From contig NZ_JBHUDG010000002.1 in assembly GCF_042678145.1 (NCBI RefSeq), positions 186,001 through 250,000 on the forward strand: DNA of 64,000 nucleotides, given 5' to 3'. Below the pieces are notes generated by a model. The model did no database searches. It was not told the origin of the DNA and saw only the letters and a list, made by a program, of their open reading frames with translations. The stretch is from Pseudopedobacter beijingensis (GTDB taxonomy: Bacteria > Bacteroidota > Bacteroidia > Sphingobacteriales > Sphingobacteriaceae). Position 1 is the stretch's first letter, and each line of letters opens with the position of its first letter. Shown one piece after another: positions 14,967 through 24,133 of this stretch. The position numbers were made by a program, and so were the translations under genes.

Positions 14967-15266
14967 TTATAAAAAGGTTAACCCTATCTTCTTATTTAAA
15001 CCAAGTTCAAAAATCCTAATTAATGTAGAAATTTGAATATTACCTTTACCATTTTCTATTTTTGAAATGTAACTTTTCTTTGTGCCTGTTTTTTGGGCTA
15101 ACTGTTCCTGAGTTAAATTTGCATTTTTCCTTGCCTCTTTTAGCATTTCACTGATAATAAACATTTGAGAATTCTCTTCATATTTATTCCTGCTTTCAGT
15201 ACCCAGTTTTCCGTGTTCCAACTCGATCAACTGATCGAAATTTTTTATATTATCGTATTTTTTCAT
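14967..15266 (-). CDS. HigA-like antitoxin, XRE-family helix-turn-helix
   Basis: 99-residue DNA-binding antitoxin. The C-terminal two thirds is a clear XRE/Cro HTH: LKEARKNANLTQEQLAQKTGTKKSYISKIENGKGN (in parts), with LTQEQLAQKTG as helix 2 and KSYISKIENG as the recognition helix. The toxin gene lies upstream, with a 5-base gap, the HigB-HigA order. It would neutralise the toxin and repress the pair's own promoter. The N-terminal NIKNFDQLIELEHGKLGTESR is typical of Bacteroidota HigA-type proteins. Confidence 0.87.
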   Translation of the reverse strand: MKKYDNIKNFDQLIELEHGKLGTESRNKYEENSQMFIISEMLKEARKNANLTQEQLAQKTGTKKSYISKIENGKGNIQISTLIRIFELGLNKKIGLTFL

Positions 15267-15271
15267 CGTAT

Positions 15272-15604
15272 CTACTTGTTACTGAAATATTCTTTCATTA
15301 ATAGAATTGCTTTATCTAATTCACTTTTAGGTGTCTTTTGAGTCTTTTTTTGAAAACCATTAAAAAGAACTACCAATCTACCCTCATCGAAACAACAAAA
15401 TATTCTATAAATATTTGATTTGACCTCTACTCTTATTTCGTATAACCCATCTGTTCCATCCAGGTGTTTAAGAAACTTTTCTGGTACTCGATCTATTTGT
15501 TTAATAAGCTCAAGTGTATATTGTATTTTAGATTTTACTTTAACATCTTGTTTCAGATAAAATTCTATAAAATAGTTCCTATGAAATATTATCGTTCGAG
15601 TCAC
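15272..15604 (-). CDS. HigB/RelE-like toxin (Gp49-type)
   Basis: 110-residue toxin of the RelE/HigB superfamily, which cuts mRNA on the ribosome. Seen: the family pattern VPEKFLKHLDGTDGLYEIRV, then KSNIYRIFCCFDEGRLVVLFNGF, and QKKTQKTPKSELDKAILLMKEY at the end, matching Gp49-like toxins. It is the first gene of the pair; the XRE antitoxin follows after 5 bases. A degraded copy of its middle part lies just upstream, at about 15665-15735. Confidence 0.87.
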   Translation of the reverse strand: MTRTIIFHRNYFIEFYLKQDVKVKSKIQYTLELIKQIDRVPEKFLKHLDGTDGLYEIRVEVKSNIYRIFCCFDEGRLVVLFNGFQKKTQKTPKSELDKAILLMKEYFSNK

Positions 15605-16290
15605 AATGTAAAGTTATCTTAAAAGATAACAAAAGCAAAATTTTCATCTTATTTTCTTTTAGAAGAGTATCTCTGATTATAAATATTTGATTGAAACCCT
15701 ACTCTTATTTTATATTATACCATCTGTTCAAATATTATATGCCATACCTGTTAAATTAAATCAGTATAGAACTTCAAGTGGTACTAAGGTGGAAGTAAAG
15801 TGCTAGTATAGTGGGAGTAAGGATATAGCTAGTTTCCTTGATTTTGTCACGCTGTAATTAGCAATTGCTTGTCTCTTATATAGCCCACCGCACACATTTC
15901 GAGTACCTCAATATGACTTGTTTTTATGTCAGGCTGAGGCTCTCGAAGCCTACCTCGTTGCTCATTGTTTGTTTTTCGTTGTATAATTGATAGACGATGG
16001 ACGAAGATCGAATTCTCCAGTCTAGCTACTTGATACTTCCTACTCGATACTCAAATTTCCCCACTGCACACATTTCGAGAACCTCAATGTGACCTCTCTT
16101 TTTGTCAGGCTGAGGCACTCGAAGCCTATTTAGTTTATTAATATTTTCTTGCTACACTCCCCTTGCTGTCATTCTGAATTTATTTCAGAATCTAAATTGG
16201 AGCGAAGGATTCAACTTGAAGCCTTCGCAGTTATAAATATGTTTAAGCGAAGTTATGGCTATAGAATAGTTATAACTCATCTCTATTTCT
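15605..16290. repeat. Gene-free stretch with repeats and a toxin-gene remnant
   Basis: 15665-15735 is a decayed copy of the toxin gene (compare ATAAATATTTGATT, CTACTCTTATTT and CCATCTGTTC with the same order at 15403-15455). 15770-15820 repeats the AGTGCTAGTATAGTGGGAG motif also at about 6575. The rest is several copies of the CAGGCTGAGGC(T/A)CTCGAAGCC and CACATTTCGAGTACCTCAAT repeats and an ATTCTGAATTTATTTCAGAATCT palindrome split here in words only. No gene seen. Confidence 0.6.
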
Positions 16291-16914
16291 TTATATGCTC
16301 GCTTTAATCAACATAGACTTCCATAAATAAGGTAATCTGCCGCATCCTTTAAAATCAATTACCTCAAAATCTTGTTCTTCTAATAAATAAGAAAGAGTCT
16401 TTCTCGACCATAGTTTGATATGCCCTCCATCCCATAATGGGTTGGCATGAAAATCCCATTTACCGGCCAGACTCAATACTAAATTTTTTAAGTAGCCATG
16501 GTAAGGAGTGGTTAAAATTAATTCACCTCCTCCATTTCGTAATAATATTTTTTTACAGAAAGACACAAAGGAGCGCGGATCATAAAGATGCTCTATAACT
16601 TCAGTGGAAATTATGGTGTTAAATCTGATTTGTTGAAATTGATCAGGTAAGTCATCTTTAGCTAAATCTTGCAGCTCAAAATGAGCAGGATTCAGTTTTT
16701 TAGCAATATTGATTCCTTCTTCAGAGGCATCGGTCCCATAGGCTTTAAAGCCCAGTTGTAGCAAATGTCTAACCAAAGCCCCATTTCCACAACCAATATC
16801 TAAAATTATTCTATTATCTTTTTCACTTAATGATGCTAATATTGGATTGAGGATATAAGAATGCGAATGGGTAGGCTTGGTGTCGGAGTAACCGTATTCT
16901 TTATAATTGGTCAT
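16291..16914 (-). CDS. Class I SAM-dependent methyltransferase
   Basis: Methyltransferase of 207 residues, probably acting on a sugar or lipid-linked intermediate. Seen: motif I ILDIGCGNGALVRHLL (SAM glycine loop), the acidic end of strand 2 in GTDASEEGI, and motif IV/post region ISTEVIEHLYDP, characteristic of the UbiG/Methyltransf_23 group. Its first 14 bases overlap the end of the Wzy-like gene, so it is co-translated with it. Target not readable from sequence. Confidence 0.87.
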   Translation of the reverse strand: MTNYKEYGYSDTKPTHSHSYILNPILASLSEKDNRIILDIGCGNGALVRHLLQLGFKAYGTDASEEGINIAKKLNPAHFELQDLAKDDLPDQFQQIRFNTIISTEVIEHLYDPRSFVSFCKKILLRNGGGELILTTPYHGYLKNLVLSLAGKWDFHANPLWDGGHIKLWSRKTLSYLLEEQDFEVIDFKGCGRLPYLWKSMLIKASI

Positions 16915-18283
16915 GATTTAATAATTTCAAAAATCGAAGAATGTAGTAAATTAAAAAAAGTGAAAGAAGCCCATAAACCATATTGTTTAAAATAAACTCA
17001 AAGTTATTACCTCTCCATAGTGGTTGAAAAATACCATTAAATATGACTATGCCACCCAATTCATAACCATTAAATAAATTTTCCGATTTATTATAAGCCC
17101 ATTGTACGAACATTCCATATAAAAAAATAGAAATAAATATACCAAAGGCTCCAAAAGATAAATAGCCATCTACCACAGGACGGGTTTTCGCAGAGGCTAT
17201 GGAATTTCGGTTAATTACCTCGGCATCATAAACACGTTCCATAGCTACTAATTCCGTAATTGGTTTGTTAGGCCAAAGGACACGAGGGATTAAAGCTTCC
17301 AGACTGTTTTCTACTATTTCGAGATAATAGTAATCTCTTTTTTGGGGAACAAAGCCGACAAATTGATTAAACATACTGATTTCGGAAAGTCTTTCAGTTA
17401 AAAATTGCCAATTGGTCTCTTTTATCTTTTCCTGATTGTTTTCATCCAATATTTGTTCTAAGGCCATACTTCTGGCATCTTCCACAGTTGTACCGCCGGA
17501 CCAGGATTCTTGTCGTATAATGCCTGCATAGGTTGGTAATATATAAACCAATAAATAAACGACAGGAATACTTAAAATAATGACTGTTTTTTTGTATAAG
17601 GGAAACAATAGTACAAATAAAATCAATAAACTAGTGATAATACTTTCTTTAAATCCGGTTAACGTAGCTGATAGAAAGTTGAATATAAAAAAAGTTAAGC
17701 CTAACCAGATAAATTTGGCCTGTTGATTTGTTAGCCCTGCTACCAATAGAAAAACGCCAGCGATAGAGGAAATATTGAATAGGTATAGTGCAAATTGATT
17801 CAATCCGGACATCCAATTAAAAACAAACCCTAAACTATAACATAATAAGGTGAGTTTAAGATAAAAGGCAGGTGTATAGGTATTATTTATTCTGACTGAT
17901 TTATCTTTATACCCATATAAGCTTATTATGCCCAGAACCAATGCAATATGAGCCAATAAACTCAATCTTTGACTTTTAGCCGTCAAATAAAGTTCCTGAA
18001 TGTATTTAGGGTCACTTAAGCTGTGTTGATAAATATCGTAAAAATAGAATATAGAGGTACAGCACATAAAACCAGTAAATATGGCTTGTATAAGAAATAT
18101 AGGATGCATAATTCCTTCGGCTATGGGCTGCTCGTTAGAAAATTCATAACCATATTGTACCCAAGTAACATAAAATACATAAAAAGAACCCAACCAGGCA
18201 ATTAAATAGGACCAGAACGGAGTCTCTTTTAAAAAAACAGCGATTAATAGTGGAAAGAAAAGAATAAGGTATTTTCTTAGCAT
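16901..18283 (-). CDS. Wzy-like polysaccharide polymerase (multipass membrane protein)
   Basis: 460-residue integral membrane protein with about 10-12 hydrophobic segments, consistent with an O-antigen/EPS polymerase or ligase. The large central periplasmic loop (after VYLLVYILPTYAGIIRQESW, about residues 250-360) contains ENSLEALIPRVLWPNKP, a pattern typical of this class in Bacteroidota. It overlaps both neighbours (7 and 14 bases). It would join lipid-linked repeat units at the outer face of the inner membrane. From memory, exosortase-Y loci carry a Wzy-like protein of this kind. Sequence similarity in such polymerases is low, so the call rests on topology, loop pattern and context. Confidence 0.75.
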   Translation of the reverse strand: MLRKYLILFFPLLIAVFLKETPFWSYLIAWLGSFYVFYVTWVQYGYEFSNEQPIAEGIMHPIFLIQAIFTGFMCCTSIFYFYDIYQHSLSDPKYIQELYLTAKSQRLSLLAHIALVLGIISLYGYKDKSVRINNTYTPAFYLKLTLLCYSLGFVFNWMSGLNQFALYLFNISSIAGVFLLVAGLTNQQAKFIWLGLTFFIFNFLSATLTGFKESIITSLLILFVLLFPLYKKTVIILSIPVVYLLVYILPTYAGIIRQESWSGGTTVEDARSMALEQILDENNQEKIKETNWQFLTERLSEISMFNQFVGFVPQKRDYYYLEIVENSLEALIPRVLWPNKPITELVAMERVYDAEVINRNSIASAKTRPVVDGYLSFGAFGIFISIFLYGMFVQWAYNKSENLFNGYELGGIVIFNGIFQPLWRGNNFEFILNNMVYGLLSLFLIYYILRFLKLLNHDQL

Positions 18284-19497
18284 TTTTTTAATTCTTTAGT
18301 CAAAGCTTTAATCTGTTTTTCAAAAGACCAATTCTCTATAATTTTTTTTGAGCTTTTTCCGTATTCTACAAGGTTAGTTTTTAGTAGGCATTTTAATTTC
18401 TCCTGCAAGTCGACCTGATCACCCGATTTAAAAATAAATCCATTCACCTCATTTTGAACTAAATCAGCCGCACAACCTACTTTATCAGATGCTAAAATAG
18501 CTTTGCCTGCAGCCATTGCTTCATTTATGGCCAATCCCCAAGTTTCTCCAGGGCCTTGAGATGGCAAGCAAAATATATTACAAGCTTGATATACAACTGG
18601 CATCTGGCTTTGATTTTGAAAATCTATAAAATGTACTCTATTTGTCATTGCGAGGGACGAAGCAATCTCGTCATTAAAGTTTTTGGCTTTCAACATTAAA
18701 CTTTTCTCCAACACTCCATTCCCTACAAATAACAAATGCACTTTCCTATTGGTCATTTCGAACTTAGTCGAGAAATCTGTTTCATTTTTCTTTACTAATT
18801 GTATAAAAGCTTCTATTAATAATTCAGGGTTCTTCTTTGGCTCTAGTTTACCTGCAAATAGAATAAGGGAATCATCAGGGAGTACTCCTAATTGTTTTCT
18901 TAGTTGTAGAGCTTCTTCGTTTCGGTTTTCTCCAAAGCGATTGTTATCAATAGCGTGTGGGGCAAATACCAATTGTTCTTCTTTTAAACCATATTTTTTA
19001 AAATAAGCTTTATTGTTGTTGCCCACATAAAAAGCTTTGTCTACATACTGGTAAACCCATTTCAGATAAATACTTTTTAATATGGATTTTAAAGCACCAC
19101 CATGATCTAATAAAGTAGAATCCCCTCTAAACCAAACTGGTATTTTATCCTTAAAGTATTGCATTGCTTTAAAATGGCTATGATAAGCATAGCCATATAC
19201 CAGTAAGGTATCTGGCGCAAACTCCTCGATACGTTGAATAATACCTGAATTAATAATCCCTTTTCTATGATGAGAACCTGGGTTTTTAGCTTTGTTATCT
19301 AAAAATTCATATTCATAACCTTCTAATAAAGGAATATCCCATGCTATGGTTTGTCCAAATCCTGGATCGTGTTTCGGTTTTAAGGCTGCGGTACCCCAGG
19401 TGTAAAATACTTTTATTGTACATTCGGTTGCCAATAACTTATATACAGGAGCATAATATTGGATAGGGTGAGTACTAATGATAGCTAATTTGTTCAT
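18277..19497 (-). CDS. Family 4 glycosyltransferase carrying two repeat-derived peptides
   Basis: GT-B glycosyltransferase, 406 residues. Seen: N-terminal KLAIISTHPIQYYAPVYKLL, then the donor domain with LILFAGKLEPKKNPELLIEAF, HLLFVGNG and PGETWGLAINEAMAAGKAI (the E-x7-E region that binds the nucleotide sugar). Between these, two short segments are encoded by dispersed repeats: TDFSTKFEMTNR (DNA 18751-18780) and NDEIASSLAMTNR (DNA 18642-18675). The latter is the literal translation of the GTCATTGCGAGG...GCAATCTCGTC repeat. Both keep the frame and fall on either side of the HLLFVGNG strand, probably in surface loops. Overlaps the Wzy-like gene by 7 bases and shares TAATG with the FkbM gene. 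Confidence 0.87.
   Translation of the reverse strand: MNKLAIISTHPIQYYAPVYKLLATECTIKVFYTWGTAALKPKHDPGFGQTIAWDIPLLEGYEYEFLDNKAKNPGSHHRKGIINSGIIQRIEEFAPDTLLVYGYAYHSHFKAMQYFKDKIPVWFRGDSTLLDHGGALKSILKSIYLKWVYQYVDKAFYVGNNNKAYFKKYGLKEEQLVFAPHAIDNNRFGENRNEEALQLRKQLGVLPDDSLILFAGKLEPKKNPELLIEAFIQLVKKNETDFSTKFEMTNRKVHLLFVGNGVLEKSLMLKAKNFNDEIASSLAMTNRVHFIDFQNQSQMPVVYQACNIFCLPSQGPGETWGLAINEAMAAGKAILASDKVGCAADLVQNEVNGFIFKSGDQVDLQEKLKCLLKTNLVEYGKSSKKIIENWSFEKQIKALTKELKKC
18642..18675. repeat. REP copy inside a GT4 coding sequence (in frame)
   Basis: GTCATTGCGAGGGACGAAGC then AATCTCGTC: a clear copy of the window's main REP family (compare 38738 and 38990). It adds about 11-12 residues (DEIASSLAMTN) to the host glycosyltransferase. 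Confidence 0.8.
18751..18780. repeat. Second repeat copy inside the same GT4 gene (in frame)
   Basis: GTCATTTCGAACTTAGTCG then AGAAATCTG, a palindromic repeat (GATTTCTCGA.. type) of a different family from the one at 18642. It encodes DFSTKFEMTN without breaking the frame. Confidence 0.65.
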
Positions 19498-20414
19498 TAA
19501 AAACTAATACCTAGAGAAGTTACCAAATGGGCTTTATTGCATCTATCTTTTACAAAGATAAAATCTCTTATATATATAGTATTATGTGTACCAAATTTAT
19601 TTATTAACGTAAAGTTACGTGTAAAAGGATCGTATATATAAGGTAAGAAACCATTTTTAGTAAGAAGTTGGTGTATGTGATTTTCGTCATAACCATATCT
19701 TGAACCAGAGCCATTTAATTCAATAATAATACCTTTAAGGGTAGGTTCTCTTAGTAATACTTTTCCTCCATTTAAGACCTCTGTTTCAAACCCTTCAACA
19801 TCTATTTTTAATAAAATAGGGCTTTTTTTTATGAAATCATCTAATTTCTTTACTTCAACTATAATATTGTTGTTGCCATTTTTGTCAATAGTAACAATAT
19901 GGTTGCCCGTGTCGTATTTAGTGGTAAATGCCAATTTACCACATTCTCTGCCCAAAGCAAGTTGAAGAGGAGATATTTTTGTCTCTAAATTGTTTAGCTT
20001 AATATTTCTTAATAATATATTGAATGTTTGTAGAGACGGTTCAAATGTTATCGAATTAGCTCCTACAAATCCTGAAGCAAGTAAACTATAAGAACCTACG
20101 TTGGCCCCTATATCAAAAAATGTATCTTCTGGTCTTAAAAAATGTAATAAAAAACTCATATCTTCAAACTCATGAAGACCTGTATAAATATTTCCTGTGA
20201 TTCCCGTTAATCCTTTTTTTGCATAAAACCTAACATTGCCTATGAAATTTTTAACAATAAGTTTTTGGGTGAATGATGACTGGAGCTGCCATAATATAAA
20301 TCTTCTATACGCAGTAAAAAGCTTTTTTCGAGCCAATGAATGGGCATTAATAAAGCCAAATGTTCTTTGCATCTTTTTTAACATACTATGATATACTTTT
20401 ATTAAATAATTCAC
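19497..20414 (-). CDS. FkbM-family SAM-dependent methyltransferase
   Basis: 305-residue methyltransferase. Seen: FFDIGANVGSYSLLASG (motif I), the acidic SITFEPS block and ILLKIDVEGFETEVLNGG, the signature of the FkbM family that O-methylates sugars and other small acceptors. The N-terminal 60 residues are basic. It overlaps the upstream GT4 gene by 29 bases; a second possible start (MLKKMQRTF, 30 bases downstream) would remove the overlap. Most likely it adds a methyl group to a sugar of the polymer, which in some systems caps chain growth (inference). Confidence 0.88.
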   Translation of the reverse strand: MNYLIKVYHSMLKKMQRTFGFINAHSLARKKLFTAYRRFILWQLQSSFTQKLIVKNFIGNVRFYAKKGLTGITGNIYTGLHEFEDMSFLLHFLRPEDTFFDIGANVGSYSLLASGFVGANSITFEPSLQTFNILLRNIKLNNLETKISPLQLALGRECGKLAFTTKYDTGNHIVTIDKNGNNNIIVEVKKLDDFIKKSPILLKIDVEGFETEVLNGGKVLLREPTLKGIIIELNGSGSRYGYDENHIHQLLTKNGFLPYIYDPFTRNFTLINKFGTHNTIYIRDFIFVKDRCNKAHLVTSLGISF

Positions 20415-21666
20415 ATTGTTTTCTTGTCATTTCTTTGGCCGAATAGGGAATAAAAGCCTCTGATGAATATTGTGTATAGAGATTATCAAAGTTTTGTAGG
20501 TAGTTTAATATTTTTCTCATTTGTACGTCTGATACCTCATCAAAAGTTATTACTTCGCCTGCTTGACATTCTCGAATTATTTTAGCTGCGCTACTTTTAG
20601 GATGAAATATACTTAATAACGGCTTTTCTGCTAAAATGTAGGGGTATATCTTAGAGGCCGTATATTTGTCATCATTTGAGCCACAAATAAATAATATATC
20701 AAAGCTTTTTAGTGTATTCAATGTCTGGTAAAAAGGTAATCTATCTGTTTTTTCTTCTACATAGTCTGTCATTCGCATTCGTTCTGCTAAGGGAGTAATA
20801 GTTGGTATACCTGTACCATTTTTTGCATAACTGGTACCTATAAAATAAAAACGCATTCGTTCAAAATATTCAGGATTCAATTCTAACCCATTTTTAAAAG
20901 CAGTAAATAAAATCGTTAAAGCATCATGCATATCATATCCACCTCTTCCAATATAACCAATACTAATTTCATGAACAGATTTTTTTTTCAATATAGAGGG
21001 AGCAGATATTTTACTCTGTTTAGCAATTTCAAAATCCACCTCAAAAGCTCCAAAGGTAATTACTCTGGTTGGAATTTGCCTTAATTGGGGATAGCGCTCT
21101 TGTAATGTATCAATATAAGATTGTGAAACAGCAATTATGCCATCTGTTTTTTTCATGGCAATAGGTTCCAGCCATTTGTTCAAGCGGTAAGAAAACCAAT
21201 ATTTCGGAGGCCTCTCATGCTTTGGCTTGCTCATATAATAATCAGAATGCCATGGGTCCTGCATATCTATTACATAAGGTATACCAAACTTCTTCTTCCA
21301 GTAATTACCTAAAATACATACCGGAAATTGTGTGGTAGAAAAGTATATGAGATCAAATTGTTCCTTTTTCAGAATGGCATTTACTGTTTTTCTATAGTTG
21401 TTTAAAGACCTCAGGGCAATACTTCCCAAACCAAATTTAGCAGTCCATTTTTTAGAGATGGGTTTTATGTAATAAACCGGTATTTCAGAAGGAATTGTTT
21501 CTAAGAGCAGTGGGTCTTTATTAACCTCGCAAAAAACAGGGTCGACGCAAACAACACTGGCATTCCAGCCAAAACGAGAAAAAAAAGGCAGGCTCATTCT
21601 TATCCTTTGCATATCCGCAGCATTGCATGGCGGAAAGTATGGAGATATGATCAGTAACTTCTTCAA
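20386..21666 (-). CDS. Family 4-type glycosyltransferase
   Basis: 426-residue GT-B protein. Seen: N-terminal LLIISPYFPPCNAADMQRIR, the linker IPYVIDMQDPWHSDYYM typical of this subgroup, GIIAVSQSYIDTL, and a C-terminal domain with IGYIGRGGYDMHDAL and KSFDILFICGSNDDKYTASK in place of the more usual ExxxxGxxxxEA block. The last part (EKPLLSIFHPKSSAAKII) fits group-1 transferases that recycle a weak donor motif. It lies 4 bases from its upstream neighbour. Donor and acceptor unknown. Confidence 0.8.
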   Translation of the reverse strand: MKKLLIISPYFPPCNAADMQRIRMSLPFFSRFGWNASVVCVDPVFCEVNKDPLLLETIPSEIPVYYIKPISKKWTAKFGLGSIALRSLNNYRKTVNAILKKEQFDLIYFSTTQFPVCILGNYWKKKFGIPYVIDMQDPWHSDYYMSKPKHERPPKYWFSYRLNKWLEPIAMKKTDGIIAVSQSYIDTLQERYPQLRQIPTRVITFGAFEVDFEIAKQSKISAPSILKKKSVHEISIGYIGRGGYDMHDALTILFTAFKNGLELNPEYFERMRFYFIGTSYAKNGTGIPTITPLAERMRMTDYVEEKTDRLPFYQTLNTLKSFDILFICGSNDDKYTASKIYPYILAEKPLLSIFHPKSSAAKIIRECQAGEVITFDEVSDVQMRKILNYLQNFDNLYTQYSSEAFIPYSAKEMTRKQCELFNKSIS

Positions 21667-21670
21667 AATC

Positions 21671-22885
21671 TTAAACTAATTTTTCAGGATGTTTTTCCAA
21701 TGCTGTTGCAATTACCTGCCGTATTTTTTCACCGTAGTTCTCCCAGGAATAGTTTTGGGCTTTTACATGGGCATTTTTACCTAATTCTAATCGCAGTTCT
21801 TTATCAGCATATAATCTCATTACAGCTTCTTCCAAAGCATGTATATTATTGACCGGGATGATAATACCGCAGCTTTCATCAACCACGCTACCACAATTAG
21901 GAGTAGTAATAACAGGTAAGCTTAAACTCATAGACTGGTAAACTGCATAGGCGCTACCCTCGAAATACGTGGGGAAAACCATCATATCACATAGTTCCAG
22001 CTTTTCTTTTAGTTCTTGTTGCGGTATAAATCCATGAAAAAAGGTGTTAGAACCAAATTTTGCCTTGGAAGCCTTATCTGCTTTGCCGAAAACGTGAAGT
22101 TCAATATCCCCGTAATTTTCCAGATTCTTCATCAATTGCTCTATCAGGATGGATCCTTTTCTTACACTAAAATTACCTACAAATGCCATTTTGAATTTAC
22201 CGTTCTTTTGTAAATTTGGTGTTGGATTGAAAAGATCAAGATCTACACCATATTCAATTACTTTTAAACGGCTTTCAGGGATACCATAATCCAAACAGGA
22301 TGATTTTACAAACTCAGAACCGCAGAGAATAAGATCTGCCAGTTCAATTTCCTGTTTGTAAATAGAGAGTTCCGGTTCTGTGGAAAAGTGAAAATCTTTG
22401 GGTTTCAAATTAGGATTTTCATCAATGGCTGCCTGATAAACCTTATTTCTATACTGTGGCAAGGCAATTACCAAATCTAAGATTAAAAAGCTTTTATTTT
22501 TCCATTGACTGAAAATGTAACCGCAGGCAGTATCTACACCAATAAAAACTTTGGGAGGCATGAAGTTTTTAATCACCCAATGTTCAAACTTACGGTTACC
22601 TTCATAATAATTATAGTTTTGTTTGCGCAGCTTTTTCCGCATTATTTCCAGCTCCGTAGCCGGGTGGGTTATGACATATTTAGATGCTAATTTTGAATGG
22701 GATTTTTTAGATAAGAATTGATAGATTTTTTTTGAGAAAGGTTTTATCAGCTTTAACCAGATAGGGTTAATAAATACCGAGGTTAAAAAGCGGATATCAT
22801 ATTTCTGTGATATAGCGTGAGCCTGTTCGTAAAAATGATGTTTCGCCGGGTGACAGGTAATGATATCGTATTGTTTTTTAGGCAT
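21671..22885 (-). CDS. Family 4 glycosyltransferase
   Basis: 404-residue GT-B enzyme. Seen: the C-terminal donor domain with KMAFVGNFSVRKGSILIEQL, HGFIPQQELKEKLELCDMMV, and FPTYFEGSAYAVYQSMSLSLPV, the E-x7-Q variant of the sugar-nucleotide binding block. The N-terminal half has ITCHPAKHHFYEQAHAISQ. Separated by 27 bases from the preceding GT4 gene and by 4 from the next. Part of the glycosyltransferase run that builds the repeat unit. Confidence 0.85.
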   Translation of the reverse strand: MPKKQYDIITCHPAKHHFYEQAHAISQKYDIRFLTSVFINPIWLKLIKPFSKKIYQFLSKKSHSKLASKYVITHPATELEIMRKKLRKQNYNYYEGNRKFEHWVIKNFMPPKVFIGVDTACGYIFSQWKNKSFLILDLVIALPQYRNKVYQAAIDENPNLKPKDFHFSTEPELSIYKQEIELADLILCGSEFVKSSCLDYGIPESRLKVIEYGVDLDLFNPTPNLQKNGKFKMAFVGNFSVRKGSILIEQLMKNLENYGDIELHVFGKADKASKAKFGSNTFFHGFIPQQELKEKLELCDMMVFPTYFEGSAYAVYQSMSLSLPVITTPNCGSVVDESCGIIIPVNNIHALEEAVMRLYADKELRLELGKNAHVKAQNYSWENYGEKIRQVIATALEKHPEKLV

Positions 22886-22912
22886 ACATTTTTATATACT
22901 AAAACCTCGTTT

Positions 22913-24133
22913 TTAAAAAAGGCTTTGAAGAATAATTTCCTTATATTTTTCCTTTTCAATTTCCCAGCATAGCTTATGCTCAAATATCTCGAGAGATTTT
23001 TTTTTCGTTGTCCTCAGTTCATCAGTTTGTGTAATCAGGTTTTCGATGTGCTTTGCCAAACCAACTGCATCATCCTGATTAAATAACCTGATGCAATCAT
23101 TGGCTTTTTGAGCTAATTCAGACTGTCCTTTGGTATTGGAAGCTATGACAGCTAGGCCAGCTTGCAAATATTGTATAATTTTATTGCTAATAGTTAGATT
23201 TGTGTTTAGTGGATTGTCCGGTTCTAATGCCAAGCCTATATCATGCTGTGCAAGACGATAAGGTAATTCATCTGGATTTATAAGTTCATGAAAATAAATT
23301 TTGTGTCGGGTATTGTTGAAAGTTGAAAGCAATTGCTCTTTATAAATTAAATTTACCCTGCCTCTTAGATGCAGTTGGACAGGTGTATTTATCATATTTA
23401 GCGCCTCAATTAATTTTTCTAATCCCCTGCCGGGGCCTATAGTTTGTGAGAACCAAATAAGAGAAGGTATTATATTATTGTTCCTGTCTTTTTCAATAAC
23501 TTTCTGGTCGGGTTTTCTTTTTTTGAAGGTGTTATAGACTACGCTGGGTTTGGATGTACGGTAATATTCTGCCATTGCCTCTGCCATTGAATTTGAGGTA
23601 GTTATACAAAATAACCCTTGTGTTAAAGCAATCTTTTCATGTTTTTTTAATAATGTTATAGGCCGTTCTGCTCTTGCATTTTCCGTTAAATCTTCCGAAT
23701 ACCAGTCTTCCAGATCAAAAGCGACTTTCTTCCCTTTTTTTATCAATGCCGTTCCGGCAATAGTAGCCATTTCTTGATGGCAAATGTATAGATCAGCATT
23801 TTCTTGTAAAGCTTTCTTTAACAGCAACTGATAACCATAGCCTAAAGCACCCGGGGTTTTTATATTTAATTTTTTAAATGCTAAAATGGAAGTCTTACGT
23901 TTCATCTTTAAAATGAACGTTTTCAGTTTTTTATTGGATAAATCTGCAAATGGCTTTAGCTCAACCGAAGAAGGTATTAATTGCTTGTCCGCCAGAAATA
24001 CCTTTTCTTCGTATTTGCAGGTTAGAATACTAACTTTAAATCCCATTTCGGCTAAAAGGCAGGCTTCTTTTACAACTCTGGGATTACTGCATAAATGGGC
24101 CTGTGTAACAATGCAAACGTGTTTATTTACCAT
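22913..24133 (-). CDS. Family 4 glycosyltransferase
   Basis: 406-residue GT-B protein. Seen: HVCIVTQAHLCSNPRVVKEA, a common opening of this subgroup with the first loop near the acceptor site, then FDLEDWYSEDLTENARAE, the donor-domain start SLIWFSQTIGPGRGLEKLIE, and DIGLALEPDNPLNTNLTISN followed by KIIQYLQAGLAVIASNTKG. The last replaces the classical E-x7-E block and is typical of transferases with an NLTxSNK pattern. It overlaps the upstream acyltransferase gene by 11 bases. Confidence 0.83.
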   Translation of the reverse strand: MVNKHVCIVTQAHLCSNPRVVKEACLLAEMGFKVSILTCKYEEKVFLADKQLIPSSVELKPFADLSNKKLKTFILKMKRKTSILAFKKLNIKTPGALGYGYQLLLKKALQENADLYICHQEMATIAGTALIKKGKKVAFDLEDWYSEDLTENARAERPITLLKKHEKIALTQGLFCITTSNSMAEAMAEYYRTSKPSVVYNTFKKRKPDQKVIEKDRNNNIIPSLIWFSQTIGPGRGLEKLIEALNMINTPVQLHLRGRVNLIYKEQLLSTFNNTRHKIYFHELINPDELPYRLAQHDIGLALEPDNPLNTNLTISNKIIQYLQAGLAVIASNTKGQSELAQKANDCIRLFNQDDAVGLAKHIENLITQTDELRTTKKKSLEIFEHKLCWEIEKEKYKEIILQSLF

